The notes under the pieces were generated by a model. That model made no database searches, was not told the DNA's origin, and saw nothing but the letters and a program-made list of their open reading frames with translations. DNA of 64,000 bases, taken from contig NJBO01000007.1 in assembly GCA_005223075.1 (NCBI GenBank), positions 40,347-104,346 on the forward strand. Direction: 5' to 3'. A program made the translations under genes and the position numbers. Source of the stretch: a candidate division TA06 bacterium B3_TA06. GTDB taxonomy: Bacteria > Hydrothermota > Tepidihabitantia > B3-TA06. Positions 25,253 through 34,092 of this stretch are shown in pieces. Every line of letters begins with the position of its first letter. Position 1 is the stretch's first letter.

Positions 25253-28084
25253 TCATCTCAGTAAGAGCATCTTGTTGGTTTGTCTCTGATCATCAGTTGA
25301 GAGCATGTAGAAGTAGACGCCCGAGGATACGTGTATCCCTCGCTCGTCTTTACCGTCCCAGATAACCGAGTGAGCACCCGCATCGTGCGAACCCTCGGCA
25401 AGGGTCTTCACAAGCTTGCCTGAGATGTCGTAGACCTTGAGCGTGGTAGAGCTGATCCCCTTGGGCAGGAAGTAGCTGATCTCGGTGGCATCAGTCCATG
25501 GGTTCGGCCAGTTCTGCTCAAGAACCAGGCTGCCAACCTTCTGTGAAGAGGTAAGCGAGAGTGGCCCAAGAAGAACCTCGGATTCGTCGGCCATGAGGAG
25601 ACCGAGCTTATACCGATAGTCCACCTCGGCCACAATATCCGCATCCGTATACTCATTGCAATTCATGCAAGCGTCGTTGAGCCTTGTGAACTCTTCGGAT
25701 TCCGCCCGGTAAAGGTTGAAGCCCTGCTCGCCGAAACCGAAGTTCGACCAGTAGAGACGGTTGCCTTGTGCCAGAGGCTCGCCCCCGAAGCTCGAAGGAT
25801 GACCGCCGCCCTTATTCACAACCACAGTGACCTTCAAGGTGAACTTGTCAGCGTCGGTGGAACCGTCCTCGGCCGTCCCGATAACCCTGACCTCGCCCAC
25901 ATAGGTCTCAAAGGGTGTTTCATTCGGAACATAAACCTGCGCGATGTTCTGAGCACCACTACCAAGAGCAAGCCAGCTTACCTCATTGAGGTCAGGATTG
26001 ACGTTTGCGGCGCCAATCGTCCATCCCCCGCCGTATGTCGCAAGATCGGTGCACGAGTAGGTAAGATCAAGGTCGATGTTAGCAGGGCCGTCGTAGAGAT
26101 CAACGTTCTTCTTTCCGTTATCCGGGTTCACCATCACGTATGAGCCAACCACGATGGAGTTGGTGACACTGGTAAGCTCCATGGTGTTTGCAGAGAGGTT
26201 GCCCGCATAGTCCTGGATATCCAGGTCAGGCACCGCTTTGCGTGCAGCTACAATCTTGGAGATAGTGTCGTTGGCGGGGTTGAGGTCCTTGGGATGTAAG
26301 GTGGTGACGGTCATGAGGTAGTCGAACTCATCCTCTGCGCCCGCCGACCAGGTAGCGAACTCAACCTCCACCGAATCCCCACCAGCGAGATCGGTTACTG
26401 TAACTACATCGGAGTAGATGATGGTTCCGGCTGAATCGAACTCACAGAGGACATCAAAACTTTCGGTGGACTCCCAGAAGTTCTTGATTACCGCCCTAGG
26501 GATATGGATGCATCCGGCCCAGACCCGATCGGGCGGGGTGATGATTGCAACCGGAGCGACATCACGCGGAGGCCAGATAGCGGTCACCGTCTTTGATAGG
26601 GTATCGTTGGCAGGCTTGGTGTCTTCTGCAAGCAGGGTGATGACGGTCATGGTGTATGAGAGTCCGTCAGCCTCTCCTGCGGTCCATGAGGCAAAGGAAA
26701 CCTCGACACTGTCTCCACCCGCAAGGTCGATCACACCAGCTGTGTCAGAGTAGACGACGGTGCCCGCCGAGTCGAACTCGCAGACCACATCGAAGGTGAA
26801 CGAGGTGTCCTCGGCGAAGCTGGCAACCGTGGCTTGAGGCGTGTAGGTGTACTCGGACCAGACTGTATCAGCTGGCGCGTCGATGGATACAGGAGCCACG
26901 TCATTGGGAGGGACCGGGCAGAACCAGTTGTAGTATATCTCGTGGTTGCCGTCGCGGTAATCGTACCAGCAGACGTGCACGTTGCCATGCGGGTCAGCGG
27001 CTATCTGAGGGATGTAGGAGTTATTACCGTCCTCTGAGGTCAGGCGCTGCTCTCCCTCCCAGCCGGTGGCAAACTCTGCACCTGCCGGCAGGCGGTTGTA
27101 ATAAACCTCGTAGATCCCACTACGCCGGTCTCGCCACACCACCCAGATGTTACCGAAGGCATCGCAACACATCGAGGGATAGTAACAGCTACTACTGCTG
27201 GCGCTTATCCTCACCCGGCTGCTCCAGGTGGTGCCGGTTCTCTTAACCACGGCGATCTGGTAGGGTGAGGAGGATATATCCACATAGGCCACATAGAGGT
27301 TGTCATCATGGTCAGCGCACATGGAAGGTGAACCGTCGGGGCCTCCGTAGTAGGCTCTGGTGTTGGGTATACTAAAGGTGTAGAAGGTCGAACCGTTGTT
27401 GGGGCTGTAAGCGTAGCCCAGATTGTAGGGAGACCAATCCTGGGTCCAGACAACGTGGATGTAGCCCTCCGAAGTCAAGCAGATTGAAGGGTGCTCGGCG
27501 TCTCTGTAGCTGTAAGGGGGGGTATAGATCAGCTTGGGTGAGGTGAAGCTTGAACTTCCCGCGTCGCGTCTCTGATAGTAGATTCGATAATAGTAGGGGT
27601 AGTACCCATCGTATCTGTGGTAGACAGAGTGGGTGTTGCCCGAGGGGTCGGTGACGATCGCAGGGTAGTAATTGTATTTGCCTGAATAGCCGTAATTGAT
27701 GATAGAGCCCCATGAGTCGGAGTATTCACGGAAGCGCAGACCATAAGGGGAGGAACCGTCCCGCCAGGAGACCTGGACATTGCCGCTGCCGTTTGCAGCC
27801 ACCACAGGGTAGTAGCCGGAACGGGAGCTTAGGCCGGTGCCTGCCCCTGCATCAGGAGGACTGCCTATAGGAAAGCCCACGTAGCGGATGCGGTCGTTGG
27901 AATACGAATAGTCATACCACGAGATGTGGACATTGTTGGTATCGGCGGCTATGCCCCAGCCCCCGGAGCTGGTGAGATAGGAGTTGCCGCTCGTGTTGGT
28001 GATCCTTGTCTCTTCCTGCCATTCGCCGAACAGCGGCAATGCCACCAGCAGGGCAAGGGAGAGGCCTAAGATTAGCTTACGCAC
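25253..28084 (-). CDS. Large secreted sialidase-like propeller / CARDB protein with sorting tail
   Basis: 943 residues from a GTG at 28084 after TAAGGAGG. Signal peptide LILGLSLALLVALPLF. The N-terminal ~380 residues form a sialidase/BNR-like propeller (repeats such as VHISWYDY, VQVSWRDG, IHVVWTQDW, IWVVWRDRRSG, VHVCWYDYRDG), not SBBP as in its neighbours. The CARDB pair, the VPDLDIQDYAGNLS domain and the sorting tail are shared with them, so only the N-terminal module was swapped. First gene of the three-gene operon. Substrate or partner unknown; no catalytic sialidase residues were identified. Confidence 0.87.
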   Translation of the reverse strand: MRKLILGLSLALLVALPLFGEWQEETRITNTSGNSYLTSSGGWGIAADTNNVHISWYDYSYSNDRIRYVGFPIGSPPDAGAGTGLSSRSGYYPVVAANGSGNVQVSWRDGSSPYGLRFREYSDSWGSIINYGYSGKYNYYPAIVTDPSGNTHSVYHRYDGYYPYYYRIYYQRRDAGSSSFTSPKLIYTPPYSYRDAEHPSICLTSEGYIHVVWTQDWSPYNLGYAYSPNNGSTFYTFSIPNTRAYYGGPDGSPSMCADHDDNLYVAYVDISSSPYQIAVVKRTGTTWSSRVRISASSSSCYYPSMCCDAFGNIWVVWRDRRSGIYEVYYNRLPAGAEFATGWEGEQRLTSEDGNNSYIPQIAADPHGNVHVCWYDYRDGNHEIYYNWFCPVPPNDVAPVSIDAPADTVWSEYTYTPQATVASFAEDTSFTFDVVCEFDSAGTVVYSDTAGVIDLAGGDSVEVSFASWTAGEADGLSYTMTVITLLAEDTKPANDTLSKTVTAIWPPRDVAPVAIITPPDRVWAGCIHIPRAVIKNFWESTESFDVLCEFDSAGTIIYSDVVTVTDLAGGDSVEVEFATWSAGAEDEFDYLMTVTTLHPKDLNPANDTISKIVAARKAVPDLDIQDYAGNLSANTMELTSVTNSIVVGSYVMVNPDNGKKNVDLYDGPANIDLDLTYSCTDLATYGGGWTIGAANVNPDLNEVSWLALGSGAQNIAQVYVPNETPFETYVGEVRVIGTAEDGSTDADKFTLKVTVVVNKGGGHPSSFGGEPLAQGNRLYWSNFGFGEQGFNLYRAESEEFTRLNDACMNCNEYTDADIVAEVDYRYKLGLLMADESEVLLGPLSLTSSQKVGSLVLEQNWPNPWTDATEISYFLPKGISSTTLKVYDISGKLVKTLAEGSHDAGAHSVIWDGKDERGIHVSSGVYFYMLSTDDQRQTNKMLLLR

Positions 28085-28094
28085 CTGTACCTCC

Positions 28095-28178
28095 TTAGGG
28101 TTGTTTTCTTAAAAACGTTGACTTGCAAGGTTCACAACTTTGTTTGAAGCTCCTGTTTGAATAAATCTTGTTGATCAT
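28095..28178 (-). CDS. Possible 27-residue leader ORF
   Basis: A short frame, ATG at 28178 with CAAGGAGGAA just upstream, encodes 27 residues (MINKIYSNRSFKQ, with CEPC, ending RKQP). Its TAA is part of the AAGGAGG used by the next gene (28084). This arrangement suits a translated leader that couples to the first large surface gene, or a tiny protein. It is too short to judge by composition. Confidence 0.4.
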   Translation of the reverse strand: MINKIYSNRSFKQSCEPCKSTFLRKQP

Positions 28179-28271
28179 TTCCTCCTTGGCTGTTTTGTTT
28201 CAATCCTTGCACCCTTCGGCTCGGTCAGCCATTTGCATCACACCCTCCGCCTGGAGAGCAACGTGAACACA

Positions 28272-28299
28272 AGTATACGCAGAAGTTAGTTTTTGTCAA
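28272..28299 (-). promoter_or_regulatory. Promoter of the large surface operon
   Basis: TTGACA-16-TATACT; leader includes the 27-codon ORF. Confidence 0.85.
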
Positions 28300-28444
28300 G
28301 GGGTATTTCTCTAATAATAAAGAAAGCACTATGCCCGGCATGAGAAGCCTCACTTAAAATTGGATAAGGAGCTGCGGAATAACCATTTAAACAAAGGTAT
28401 CCACTGACTCCTCTCAGAACCCCCTTCTTGCTTTGCCAGCCCAT
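28286..28444 (-). CDS. Possible 52-residue small protein
   Basis: The ATG at 28444 follows AAGGAGGGGAAA; the frame runs 52 residues (MGWQSKKGVLRGV … SAFFIIREIPLDKN) to a TAA at 28286. It lies downstream of the promoter at 28565-28592, and its last codons overlap the -35 of the next promoter (28272-28299). No family recognised. The good ribosome site is the only strong evidence. Confidence 0.3.
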   Translation of the reverse strand: MGWQSKKGVLRGVSGYLCLNGYSAAPYPILSEASHAGHSAFFIIREIPLDKN

Positions 28445-28564
28445 TTTCCCCTCCTTGCTGTGCTCCTAGAGGGTGCGGCACCCTCGCTTGCTACAAACCC
28501 TCCTTAACTGATACCGGGGAGTAAAGTGATAGCATCTCCCCACACCCATACTACCCACGATTTA

Positions 28565-28592
28565 TTTATACTCAAAAACCGGAGCTTGTCAA
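28565..28592 (-). promoter_or_regulatory. Promoter of the 52-codon ORF / distal operon promoter
   Basis: TTGACA-16-TATAAA. Confidence 0.8.
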
Positions 28593-28701
28593 GTTAAAAG
28601 TTGCCTAAATCGGGTTTGTTTGTCTTTAAGTCGTTCTCTCCGCTCTAGGCCCAAATGAGGGGGCAAACTAACTCCTCGCTTCCAGGGCATTCTAGGGTTG
28701 A

Positions 28702-30552
28702 CTATTGCAAGAACTTAAATTCTACTCTTCGATTCACGGCGCGGCCCTGCTCGGTATCGTTGGTATCAATGGGCTTTGATTCCCCGTAGCCGCTGGGGAT
28801 GAGGTTGTCACGTTCGCAACCTACCGAAACAAGGTAGCCTACCACGGACTGCGCTCGTTTGCGCGAAAGCTCCAGGTTATACTCGTCCGAGCCGATATCA
28901 TCGGTATGGCCCGCTATCTCCACCCGCGTCTCCGGATTCTCCTTAAGGATCTTTGCCAATCGGTTCAACTCAGGAAAGGACTCAGGCCACAGGCTGTAGC
29001 GGTCAAAATCGAAGAAGATGTTGTTGATTCGCACCGCGATCCCCTTTTGTCTGATCTCTGAAATCGAGGCCAGGGCGATGTCTTCCGTTATATCCACCGC
29101 CTCGGTTTGTTCGGTTAAATCTACGTTCTTGGAGACAGGATAGTAGCCCTCCTTCTCCGCGTAGTAGCCGTAGTTTGCCCCCAGGGGGAGAACGATAAAG
29201 TAGCTCCCGTCCTGAGGATTGCTTCTGAGTTCCCCTACGTTCTCGCCGGTTGCCAGATTCTCCCATTTTATCGCCGCGGTCAGGGAGTTACCTTTCTCGT
29301 CCATAACATTGCCCGAGATCGTCGCTACGGCCTCGGGGCGTGCCTGGCTCGGCAGGGTGATGGAGTAGATGTCGTAGCCGCCATGCCCTGCGTCTACCTC
29401 GTAGGCGGCAAAGTAGGCAACCTCGCCCGATGTGGCAACCGTGTATCCCCAGTCGTCACCCGCGGTGTTGATCTCCTTGCCCAGATTAACCGGTTCGCTC
29501 CAGGATGTCCAGGATGTCTCGCTTAACCGAACCGTTTTGAATACATCCAGCCTGCCCAGACCGTAGTGGCCGTCGGATGAGAAGTAAAGGGTCTTGCCGT
29601 CCGGATGAAGGAATGGCGTGCGTTCTGCATAATGGGTGTTGATGCAAGGCCCAAGGTTCACAGGCTCGCTGTACCCCTCTGGGGTGCGCAGCGAGACGTA
29701 TATGTCGGTATTCCCCCAGGTGTTGCCGTGGAACGGTTCATCCTTGGGGTGAAACTCCCCGATGTTGGCAGGCCTGTCCGAGGAAAAAAATATCACCTTG
29801 CCGTCGCTTGAGATGAACCCATCGGACTCGAAGTATATGCTGTTTATAGGCCTTGGGAGATGCTGCATCCTGGCCCAACCCTGCCGGGTCCTGTCGGAAT
29901 AAAAGATATCGCCGCCCCCAAAGCTGCCCGCATAGTTGCCGAAAAGGATAAGCCGGTTGCCGTCCGCCGAGATCGAGCAAAGCGACTCATTCCGCATAGT
30001 GTTAACCCCCGTAACACCCGTAACACCCGTACCACCTGCACCCAGATTCTCGGCCTTGCCCCATCGACCGTTCCGCAAGCGGGAGACGTATATGTCCTCC
30101 TCGCCGAAGCCGTCTGAGCGGTCCTTGCCGGTAAAATAAAGGTGCCTTCCGTCGGCTGTGGGTACTGGCAACCCCTCGTGAGCGCTGGTGTTGATGCCCT
30201 GGCCCAGGTTGGCGACCACAAGACCCTCTTCCTCGGCCTCAAGCAGCGCGATTACCTTTTCAAACCGCTCGTCCATGGTATCAAACAACCCCCGATAGCG
30301 CTCGTAGACCTCGGCCGCCTGCTCCCACTCGCCGGCACGGATGTAAGGCTCGGCAACACGTTCGAGCGCCACGAAAGCCTCCTCGCCGGGCGCGCTGCGT
30401 TTGATGAACCGCTCGTACCTTTTGATCTCCTCAGGACTGGCAGGCCCCCTCTTCCTGCTGAGATCTGCAAAGGTCTGCCTCATGGCGCAGCCGGAGGACA
30501 AAATCACGGCCAGCACTGTCATAACTCGCATGCCTGATAACCTTCGACCCAT
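28702..30552 (-). CDS. OmpA-family lipoprotein with PD40 repeats
   Basis: 616 residues. Lipobox SSGC near residue 21. Then TPR-like helices (~45-115), four or more PD40/TolB-like propeller blades (DGRHLYFTGKDRSDGFGEEDIYVS, DGKVIFFSSDRPANIGEF, DGKTLYFSSDGHYGLGRLDVF), a carboxypeptidase-regulatory-like domain (~405-475) and a C-terminal OmpA domain (IFFDFDRYSLWPES, VEIAGHTDDIGSDEYN, LSRKRAQSVVGYL) that binds peptidoglycan. This architecture is common in cell envelopes of Bacteroidota-like bacteria. The ATG at 30552 lies 5 nt after a CATAGT -10 box; an inner ATG at 30531 has a weak GAAGG. A 9-bp triplication gives TGVTGVTGV (about residue 183). Confidence 0.9.
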   Translation of the reverse strand: MGRRLSGMRVMTVLAVILSSGCAMRQTFADLSRKRGPASPEEIKRYERFIKRSAPGEEAFVALERVAEPYIRAGEWEQAAEVYERYRGLFDTMDERFEKVIALLEAEEEGLVVANLGQGINTSAHEGLPVPTADGRHLYFTGKDRSDGFGEEDIYVSRLRNGRWGKAENLGAGGTGVTGVTGVNTMRNESLCSISADGNRLILFGNYAGSFGGGDIFYSDRTRQGWARMQHLPRPINSIYFESDGFISSDGKVIFFSSDRPANIGEFHPKDEPFHGNTWGNTDIYVSLRTPEGYSEPVNLGPCINTHYAERTPFLHPDGKTLYFSSDGHYGLGRLDVFKTVRLSETSWTSWSEPVNLGKEINTAGDDWGYTVATSGEVAYFAAYEVDAGHGGYDIYSITLPSQARPEAVATISGNVMDEKGNSLTAAIKWENLATGENVGELRSNPQDGSYFIVLPLGANYGYYAEKEGYYPVSKNVDLTEQTEAVDITEDIALASISEIRQKGIAVRINNIFFDFDRYSLWPESFPELNRLAKILKENPETRVEIAGHTDDIGSDEYNLELSRKRAQSVVGYLVSVGCERDNLIPSGYGESKPIDTNDTEQGRAVNRRVEFKFLQ

Positions 30553-30557
30553 GTATT

Positions 30558-30585
30558 ACTATGCCGCAGAGAACGGCTTTGTCAA
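30558..30585 (-). promoter_or_regulatory. Promoter of OmpA/PD40 gene
   Basis: TTGACA-16-CATAGT, 5 nt before the ATG. Confidence 0.75.
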
Positions 30586-30660
30586 GGTGTATATTCCTCT
30601 CTCCAACACCTGAAGCGGGCTATCTGATATCTCCATTATCCGGTCAGGCATTATTTTTCG

Positions 30661-30702
30661 GCGTCCCCGCGGCGCCGCGAATCTGCGGCGTGGGGTGAAA
30701 AG
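30661..30702 (+). repeat. Hairpin element copy
   Basis: GTCCCCGC … GCGTGGGGTGAAAA with GGCGCCGCG inside. Confidence 0.7.
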
Positions 30703-30728
30703 GAGGGGAGCGTTAGCTCCCCCTTTCC

Positions 30729-30756
30729 TTGACATGAGGTCAAAAAGAGGTAATAT
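30729..30756 (+). promoter_or_regulatory. Promoter of secreted protein 30783
   Basis: TTGACA-16-TAATAT. Confidence 0.8.
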
Positions 30757-30782
30757 ACGAGATATTTAAAAAGGAGGAATTC

Positions 30783-32063
30783 ATGAGACCAATGTTTATA
30801 TTGGCATTTTTACCGGTGGTTTTGTTTGCCCTTGAGCCGGTAAATCTCATCAAGGACGCAGGGTTCGAAAAGGACAGCGAGGTGTGGCTCGAGCGTTCGG
30901 AAATACACGGGCCTGGTGGCTTTGACTCCACCGTTTATAACCGTCACGATCCTGACAGTGTCTATATAGGTAACTACTGCGGTTCAATAGACGGCCGGAA
31001 AAGACCCGCTCAAAATCTCCCTTTTAATTATGGAATTGAAGGACAGTTCTATCAGGTACTCCCTTATTCTAAGAAATTGAAGGACTTGGACAGCCTTGGG
31101 TTTTTCCATATGACTCTCTTTCGCAATGAAGGCTCCAAGTATTCTGCCTGGGATTATGGTACAAGTCTTTACTTCACCAAGCCGTCCGATGGCGTCCTTA
31201 TTGAGGTTGTTTATGACTGGGGAGCGCCTGATCTCACACCTACCCCTGACAACCCCTCTTATAAACATTTCCCCGACACCATAGCTAATGAAGGGACATG
31301 GTACGACCTCAAGCGCGATCTTAAAGCCGACCTGATTGGACTAAAGAAGCTGTCAGAGGACATTGAGCTGGACACCTTCCTGCTTTTTGGGGCTAGCTGG
31401 CTTATCTCAGGCGCTTGGCGCGGCCAGAAGGCGTTTTTTGACGGCGTACGGTTGACCGGCTACGCGGACTACGACGTTGGGGTGAAGGAGATATTATCAG
31501 GTGACTCCATTCAGCCCAGTATGATATACATACCTGAAGCAAGAATAAAGAACTTTGGGCGTGAGAATGCTCCGGAGTTCTACGTAATTGCTGAGGTTTG
31601 GGAAGAGGAAACTCGCATCTACTACGACTCACTGCCGTGGTCTTTAGACTCAGATACCGAAGACATAGTAAGTTTCAAAGAACTTATCCTTGAGCCTCCT
31701 CTGGTTCCACAGTACACCCTTACCATCCGCACCGTGATGGAGCCTGACGAGTGCGATGAAGACGACGAGGTGTCACGGACACTTTTTTATTCCGCTATCG
31801 CGGAGAAGCCGGTTGTCAATGATTTCAACCTTGAAGTCAAGGGCTTCTGCTCAGATGGTGTGTTACGGGTCTCCTACTCCCTGCCCTTCGGCGAATCCGG
31901 CACCCTAACCCTCTACGACGCCACGGGCCGCCGGATTGAGCGTATGACGGTGAGGGAATCCGGAGAAAAGAGCTTCTCTGCTTCTCTTCCCTCCGGTGTC
32001 TACTTCGTGCGGCTGGAAAGTGCTGACTTAACGATCACAAGAAAAGCTGTCTTACTTCGCTAG
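30783..32063 (+). CDS. Secreted protein with C-terminal sorting tail
   Basis: 426 residues; AAGGAGG 7 nt before the ATG and promoter at 30729-30756. Signal peptide MFILAFLPVVLFA. The body begins VNLIKDAGFEKDSEVW, typical of carbohydrate-binding-like beta-sandwich modules, and includes a CARDB-like part (YDVGVKEILSGDSIQPSMIYIPEARIKNFG written in blocks). The tail (LRVSYSLPFGESGTL, LYDATGRRI, PSGVYFVRLE, RKAVLLR) matches the sorting domain of the large surface proteins. Function unknown. Confidence 0.78.
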   Translation: MRPMFILAFLPVVLFALEPVNLIKDAGFEKDSEVWLERSEIHGPGGFDSTVYNRHDPDSVYIGNYCGSIDGRKRPAQNLPFNYGIEGQFYQVLPYSKKLKDLDSLGFFHMTLFRNEGSKYSAWDYGTSLYFTKPSDGVLIEVVYDWGAPDLTPTPDNPSYKHFPDTIANEGTWYDLKRDLKADLIGLKKLSEDIELDTFLLFGASWLISGAWRGQKAFFDGVRLTGYADYDVGVKEILSGDSIQPSMIYIPEARIKNFGRENAPEFYVIAEVWEEETRIYYDSLPWSLDSDTEDIVSFKELILEPPLVPQYTLTIRTVMEPDECDEDDEVSRTLFYSAIAEKPVVNDFNLEVKGFCSDGVLRVSYSLPFGESGTLTLYDATGRRIERMTVRESGEKSFSASLPSGVYFVRLESADLTITRKAVLLR

Positions 32064-32065
32064 CC

Positions 32066-32106
32066 GGGGTCCCCGCACGGGTGCGAAGCAGCCGTGTGGG
32101 GTAAAA
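32066..32106 (+). repeat. Hairpin element copy
   Basis: GGGGTCCCCGCACGG … CCGTGTGGGGTAAAAA. Confidence 0.75.
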
Positions 32107-32111
32107 AGAAA

Positions 32112-32180
32112 GGCGTCTACTTCGTGCGGTTGGAGACGGGGTATTCACATCTGACGCAAAAAACAGTGGTGGTGCGTTAA
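32112..32180 (+). pseudogene. Remnant of a sorting-domain tail
   Basis: Twenty-two codons followed by TAA read GVYFVRLETGYSHL … KTVVVR, the end of a C-terminal sorting domain, with no gene in front. The intact gene at 30783 ends GVYFVRLESADL … KAVLLR just 49 bp upstream, and a hairpin element lies between. Either a decayed duplicate or the original tail displaced by rearrangement. Confidence 0.65.
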
Positions 32181-32492
32181 GTTCAAATACCCATCCCCCT
32201 AAAAGGTAGATGTGGGTAATTTGTTTCCACCCTCCCCCTACCCCCTCCCGTCAAGGGAGGGGGAATTAAATCGTGAAGCCAAGCGACGAAGAGAGTGGTA
32301 GTGATACGCTGAAAGCAATACTCCTCCCCCTTGACGGGACGAAGTCCCGGAGGATAAGGGTTGGGGTGAGATCGCTTCGTCCGGCATTCTGTCGTCCTCG
32401 CGACGACGGGCAGGTTTTACCTGCGATCTTTTACCCTAAGTACCCCTTCGTGGCACACGTATCCGCAGTAACAAAAGGAGCAATAAAAGGTC

Positions 32493-32520
32493 TTGACTTT
32501 GGGACGGGTTGGAGTAGACT
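32493..32520 (+). promoter_or_regulatory. Promoter of DUF4388 gene
   Basis: TTGACT-16-TAGACT. Confidence 0.75.
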
Positions 32521-32548
32521 TAGGCTTAAATGCCCCGAAGGAGGCTCG

Positions 32549-33412
32549 ATGGCTAAACGCGGTGCAGGCTTAAAGAGGTTCCGTGGCCCGTTCGTGCTGC
32601 ACATGATGGATCTTTTTAGATCCATACGACGCTCCAGGCAACCGTTTGCCCTGAAGGTAAGGTTTCCCAGACAGGATGCGGCAGGGACGATCTTCTTTGA
32701 GAAAGGCAAACTGGTGCACGCCGAGTTCCGAGATAAAACCGGTGAAGAGGCGTTCTCTGAGATCCTGACGAGACGCGACGGGGATTACGAAACGATCCGG
32801 GGCCTTGCCGCAGATGTGGTAAGCATCGAGCGCGACGCACGAGATTTGATCGCTGAGTGCGAGGCGCGTGTAGCGGAAAAACAAGAATCCATCCAGCCAG
32901 AGCTTGCAATCACGGAAGAAGGTGCCGAGGAACCCAGCAGGGAAGGCAAGAAAACCACCAGTAGAGCAAGAGAAGAGGTCAAGCCCGTCCCGAAGAAAGA
33001 ACTCGAGGTTGCCGAGTGGTCGCCGCCTCAACCGCCGGATCGAGGCCTCCAGGAGGAGGCCTGGATGAAGGACTGGGGCGAGAAGACCCCAGGCTTCCGG
33101 TCGGCTCACATAGTGCGGAATGACGGTACCAGGATCATGGAGGTATCAGCCGAAGGGGCTGAGCAAGAACTCGACATTGATGCTGTAGATGAGTTGTGCA
33201 GATCCTCAGCACGGCTCATCGGAAAGGCCGACGCATCGGAGTTGAAGGGGCTGCGCTTTGAAACAGAAGATGACCTATGCTTTGTCTCAGCGCTAGGCCG
33301 GGGCTACCTCCTCGTGGTCTCTCTTGATCGAACCGCCCTCCCTTTGTCCTCAATAGAGCATCGCCTGAACCAGCTCGTTGGAGCGCTAAACGATTCTCTG
33401 GAACGGGCCTGA
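32549..33412 (+). CDS. DUF4388 protein with C-terminal roadblock-like domain
   Basis: 287 residues from the ATG at 32549 after GAAGGAGG. Residues ~10-85 match the DUF4388/PATAN-like fold (PFVLHMMDLFRSIRRSRQPFALKV … GTIFFEKGKLVHAEFRDKTGEEAFSEIL). A charged linker follows, then a C-terminal domain (~175-285) with the LC7/roadblock pattern (SAHIVRNDGTRIM … LCFVSALGRGYLLVVSLDRTALPLSSIEHRLNQL). Such proteins are found with small GTPases and two-component systems that control polarity or motility; no GTPase is adjacent. A frame extends upstream but lacks a ribosome site. Confidence 0.72.
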   Translation: MAKRGAGLKRFRGPFVLHMMDLFRSIRRSRQPFALKVRFPRQDAAGTIFFEKGKLVHAEFRDKTGEEAFSEILTRRDGDYETIRGLAADVVSIERDARDLIAECEARVAEKQESIQPELAITEEGAEEPSREGKKTTSRAREEVKPVPKKELEVAEWSPPQPPDRGLQEEAWMKDWGEKTPGFRSAHIVRNDGTRIMEVSAEGAEQELDIDAVDELCRSSARLIGKADASELKGLRFETEDDLCFVSALGRGYLLVVSLDRTALPLSSIEHRLNQLVGALNDSLERA

Positions 33413-33481
33413 TCCCTCCCCGGACAGCACATCCCCCACTACCCACTAACCGGCTAATATCTAAAGAGATAGCGAAAGGGT

Positions 33482-34081
33482 CTAGAAGCTTAGGCAGAGC
33501 TTGCAGGAGACCGCAAACCCGTCACCTGCCGGATACAGACCTATGCGAACAGGCGGGACTCCCCCCTCGGCCCAGCCGAGTTTATGCGCAAGCCAGGAGC
33601 CGAGGAAGGCTCCACTGACCCCGGCCGCAACCGGAAGCGCTGCCGCTAGAACCTCCACAGGGCGATCCACCAGGTGGGGGTTGTACTCAGCGGTGTCGGC
33701 CTTGGTCTGGGAAAGTATCAATAACGATATCCCGCCTGCGGCCAATGCCCCCAGTTCCGCCCCAACCCACTTGGGCCAGAATGGGGTCTTTCTCCCCATG
33801 GCAAGCCCTGAGACGTGCACACCAAGGGCCGATCCGAATGGCACGCCTACGCTGTAGGCTGCAGCTACCGCCGCGCGTTGCTTGGTGCGAAGCGGGTACT
33901 CCTCGGTTGTATCCGAGATCTCTGGAGCCGCAATCCATGCCAGCTCCCCGGTTAGGAATCCTGCTGCCGCCGCACCCATAAGGCCGATCACAGCCTGCTC
34001 AATTAGAGCTCCAGTATCAACCCGCGGGACAGCACACACACTAAAGCTCGCAAGCAACATTAGCGAAACAAAGCTTCCCAT
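33482..34081 (-). CDS. Predicted membrane/envelope protein, unknown
   Basis: 199 residues; ATG after AAGGAGC, 11 bp downstream of the GNAT gene. Signal peptide (FVSLMLLASFSVCA), then several Gly/Ala-rich hydrophobic stretches (AVIGLMGAAAAGFLTGEL, VGAELGALAAGGISLLIL, VLAAALPVAAGVSGAFLG) and a C-terminal part PPVRIGLYPAGDGFAVSCKLCLSF ending in alternating residues and Phe. This ending suits an outer-membrane or envelope protein. No family recognised. Confidence 0.6.
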   Translation of the reverse strand: MGSFVSLMLLASFSVCAVPRVDTGALIEQAVIGLMGAAAAGFLTGELAWIAAPEISDTTEEYPLRTKQRAAVAAAYSVGVPFGSALGVHVSGLAMGRKTPFWPKWVGAELGALAAGGISLLILSQTKADTAEYNPHLVDRPVEVLAAALPVAAGVSGAFLGSWLAHKLGWAEGGVPPVRIGLYPAGDGFAVSCKLCLSF

Positions 34082-34092
34082 AGATAGCTCCT

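Larger units (their letters stand above)
32064..32548. other. Interval with hairpin element, tail remnant and promoter
   Basis: Holds a hairpin element (32066-32106), a 22-residue sorting-tail remnant (32112-32180), a TCAAGGGAGGGGGAA tract (32258-32273) and the promoter of the DUF4388 gene (32493-32520). A frame open from 32273 into that gene is not used. Confidence 0.6.
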
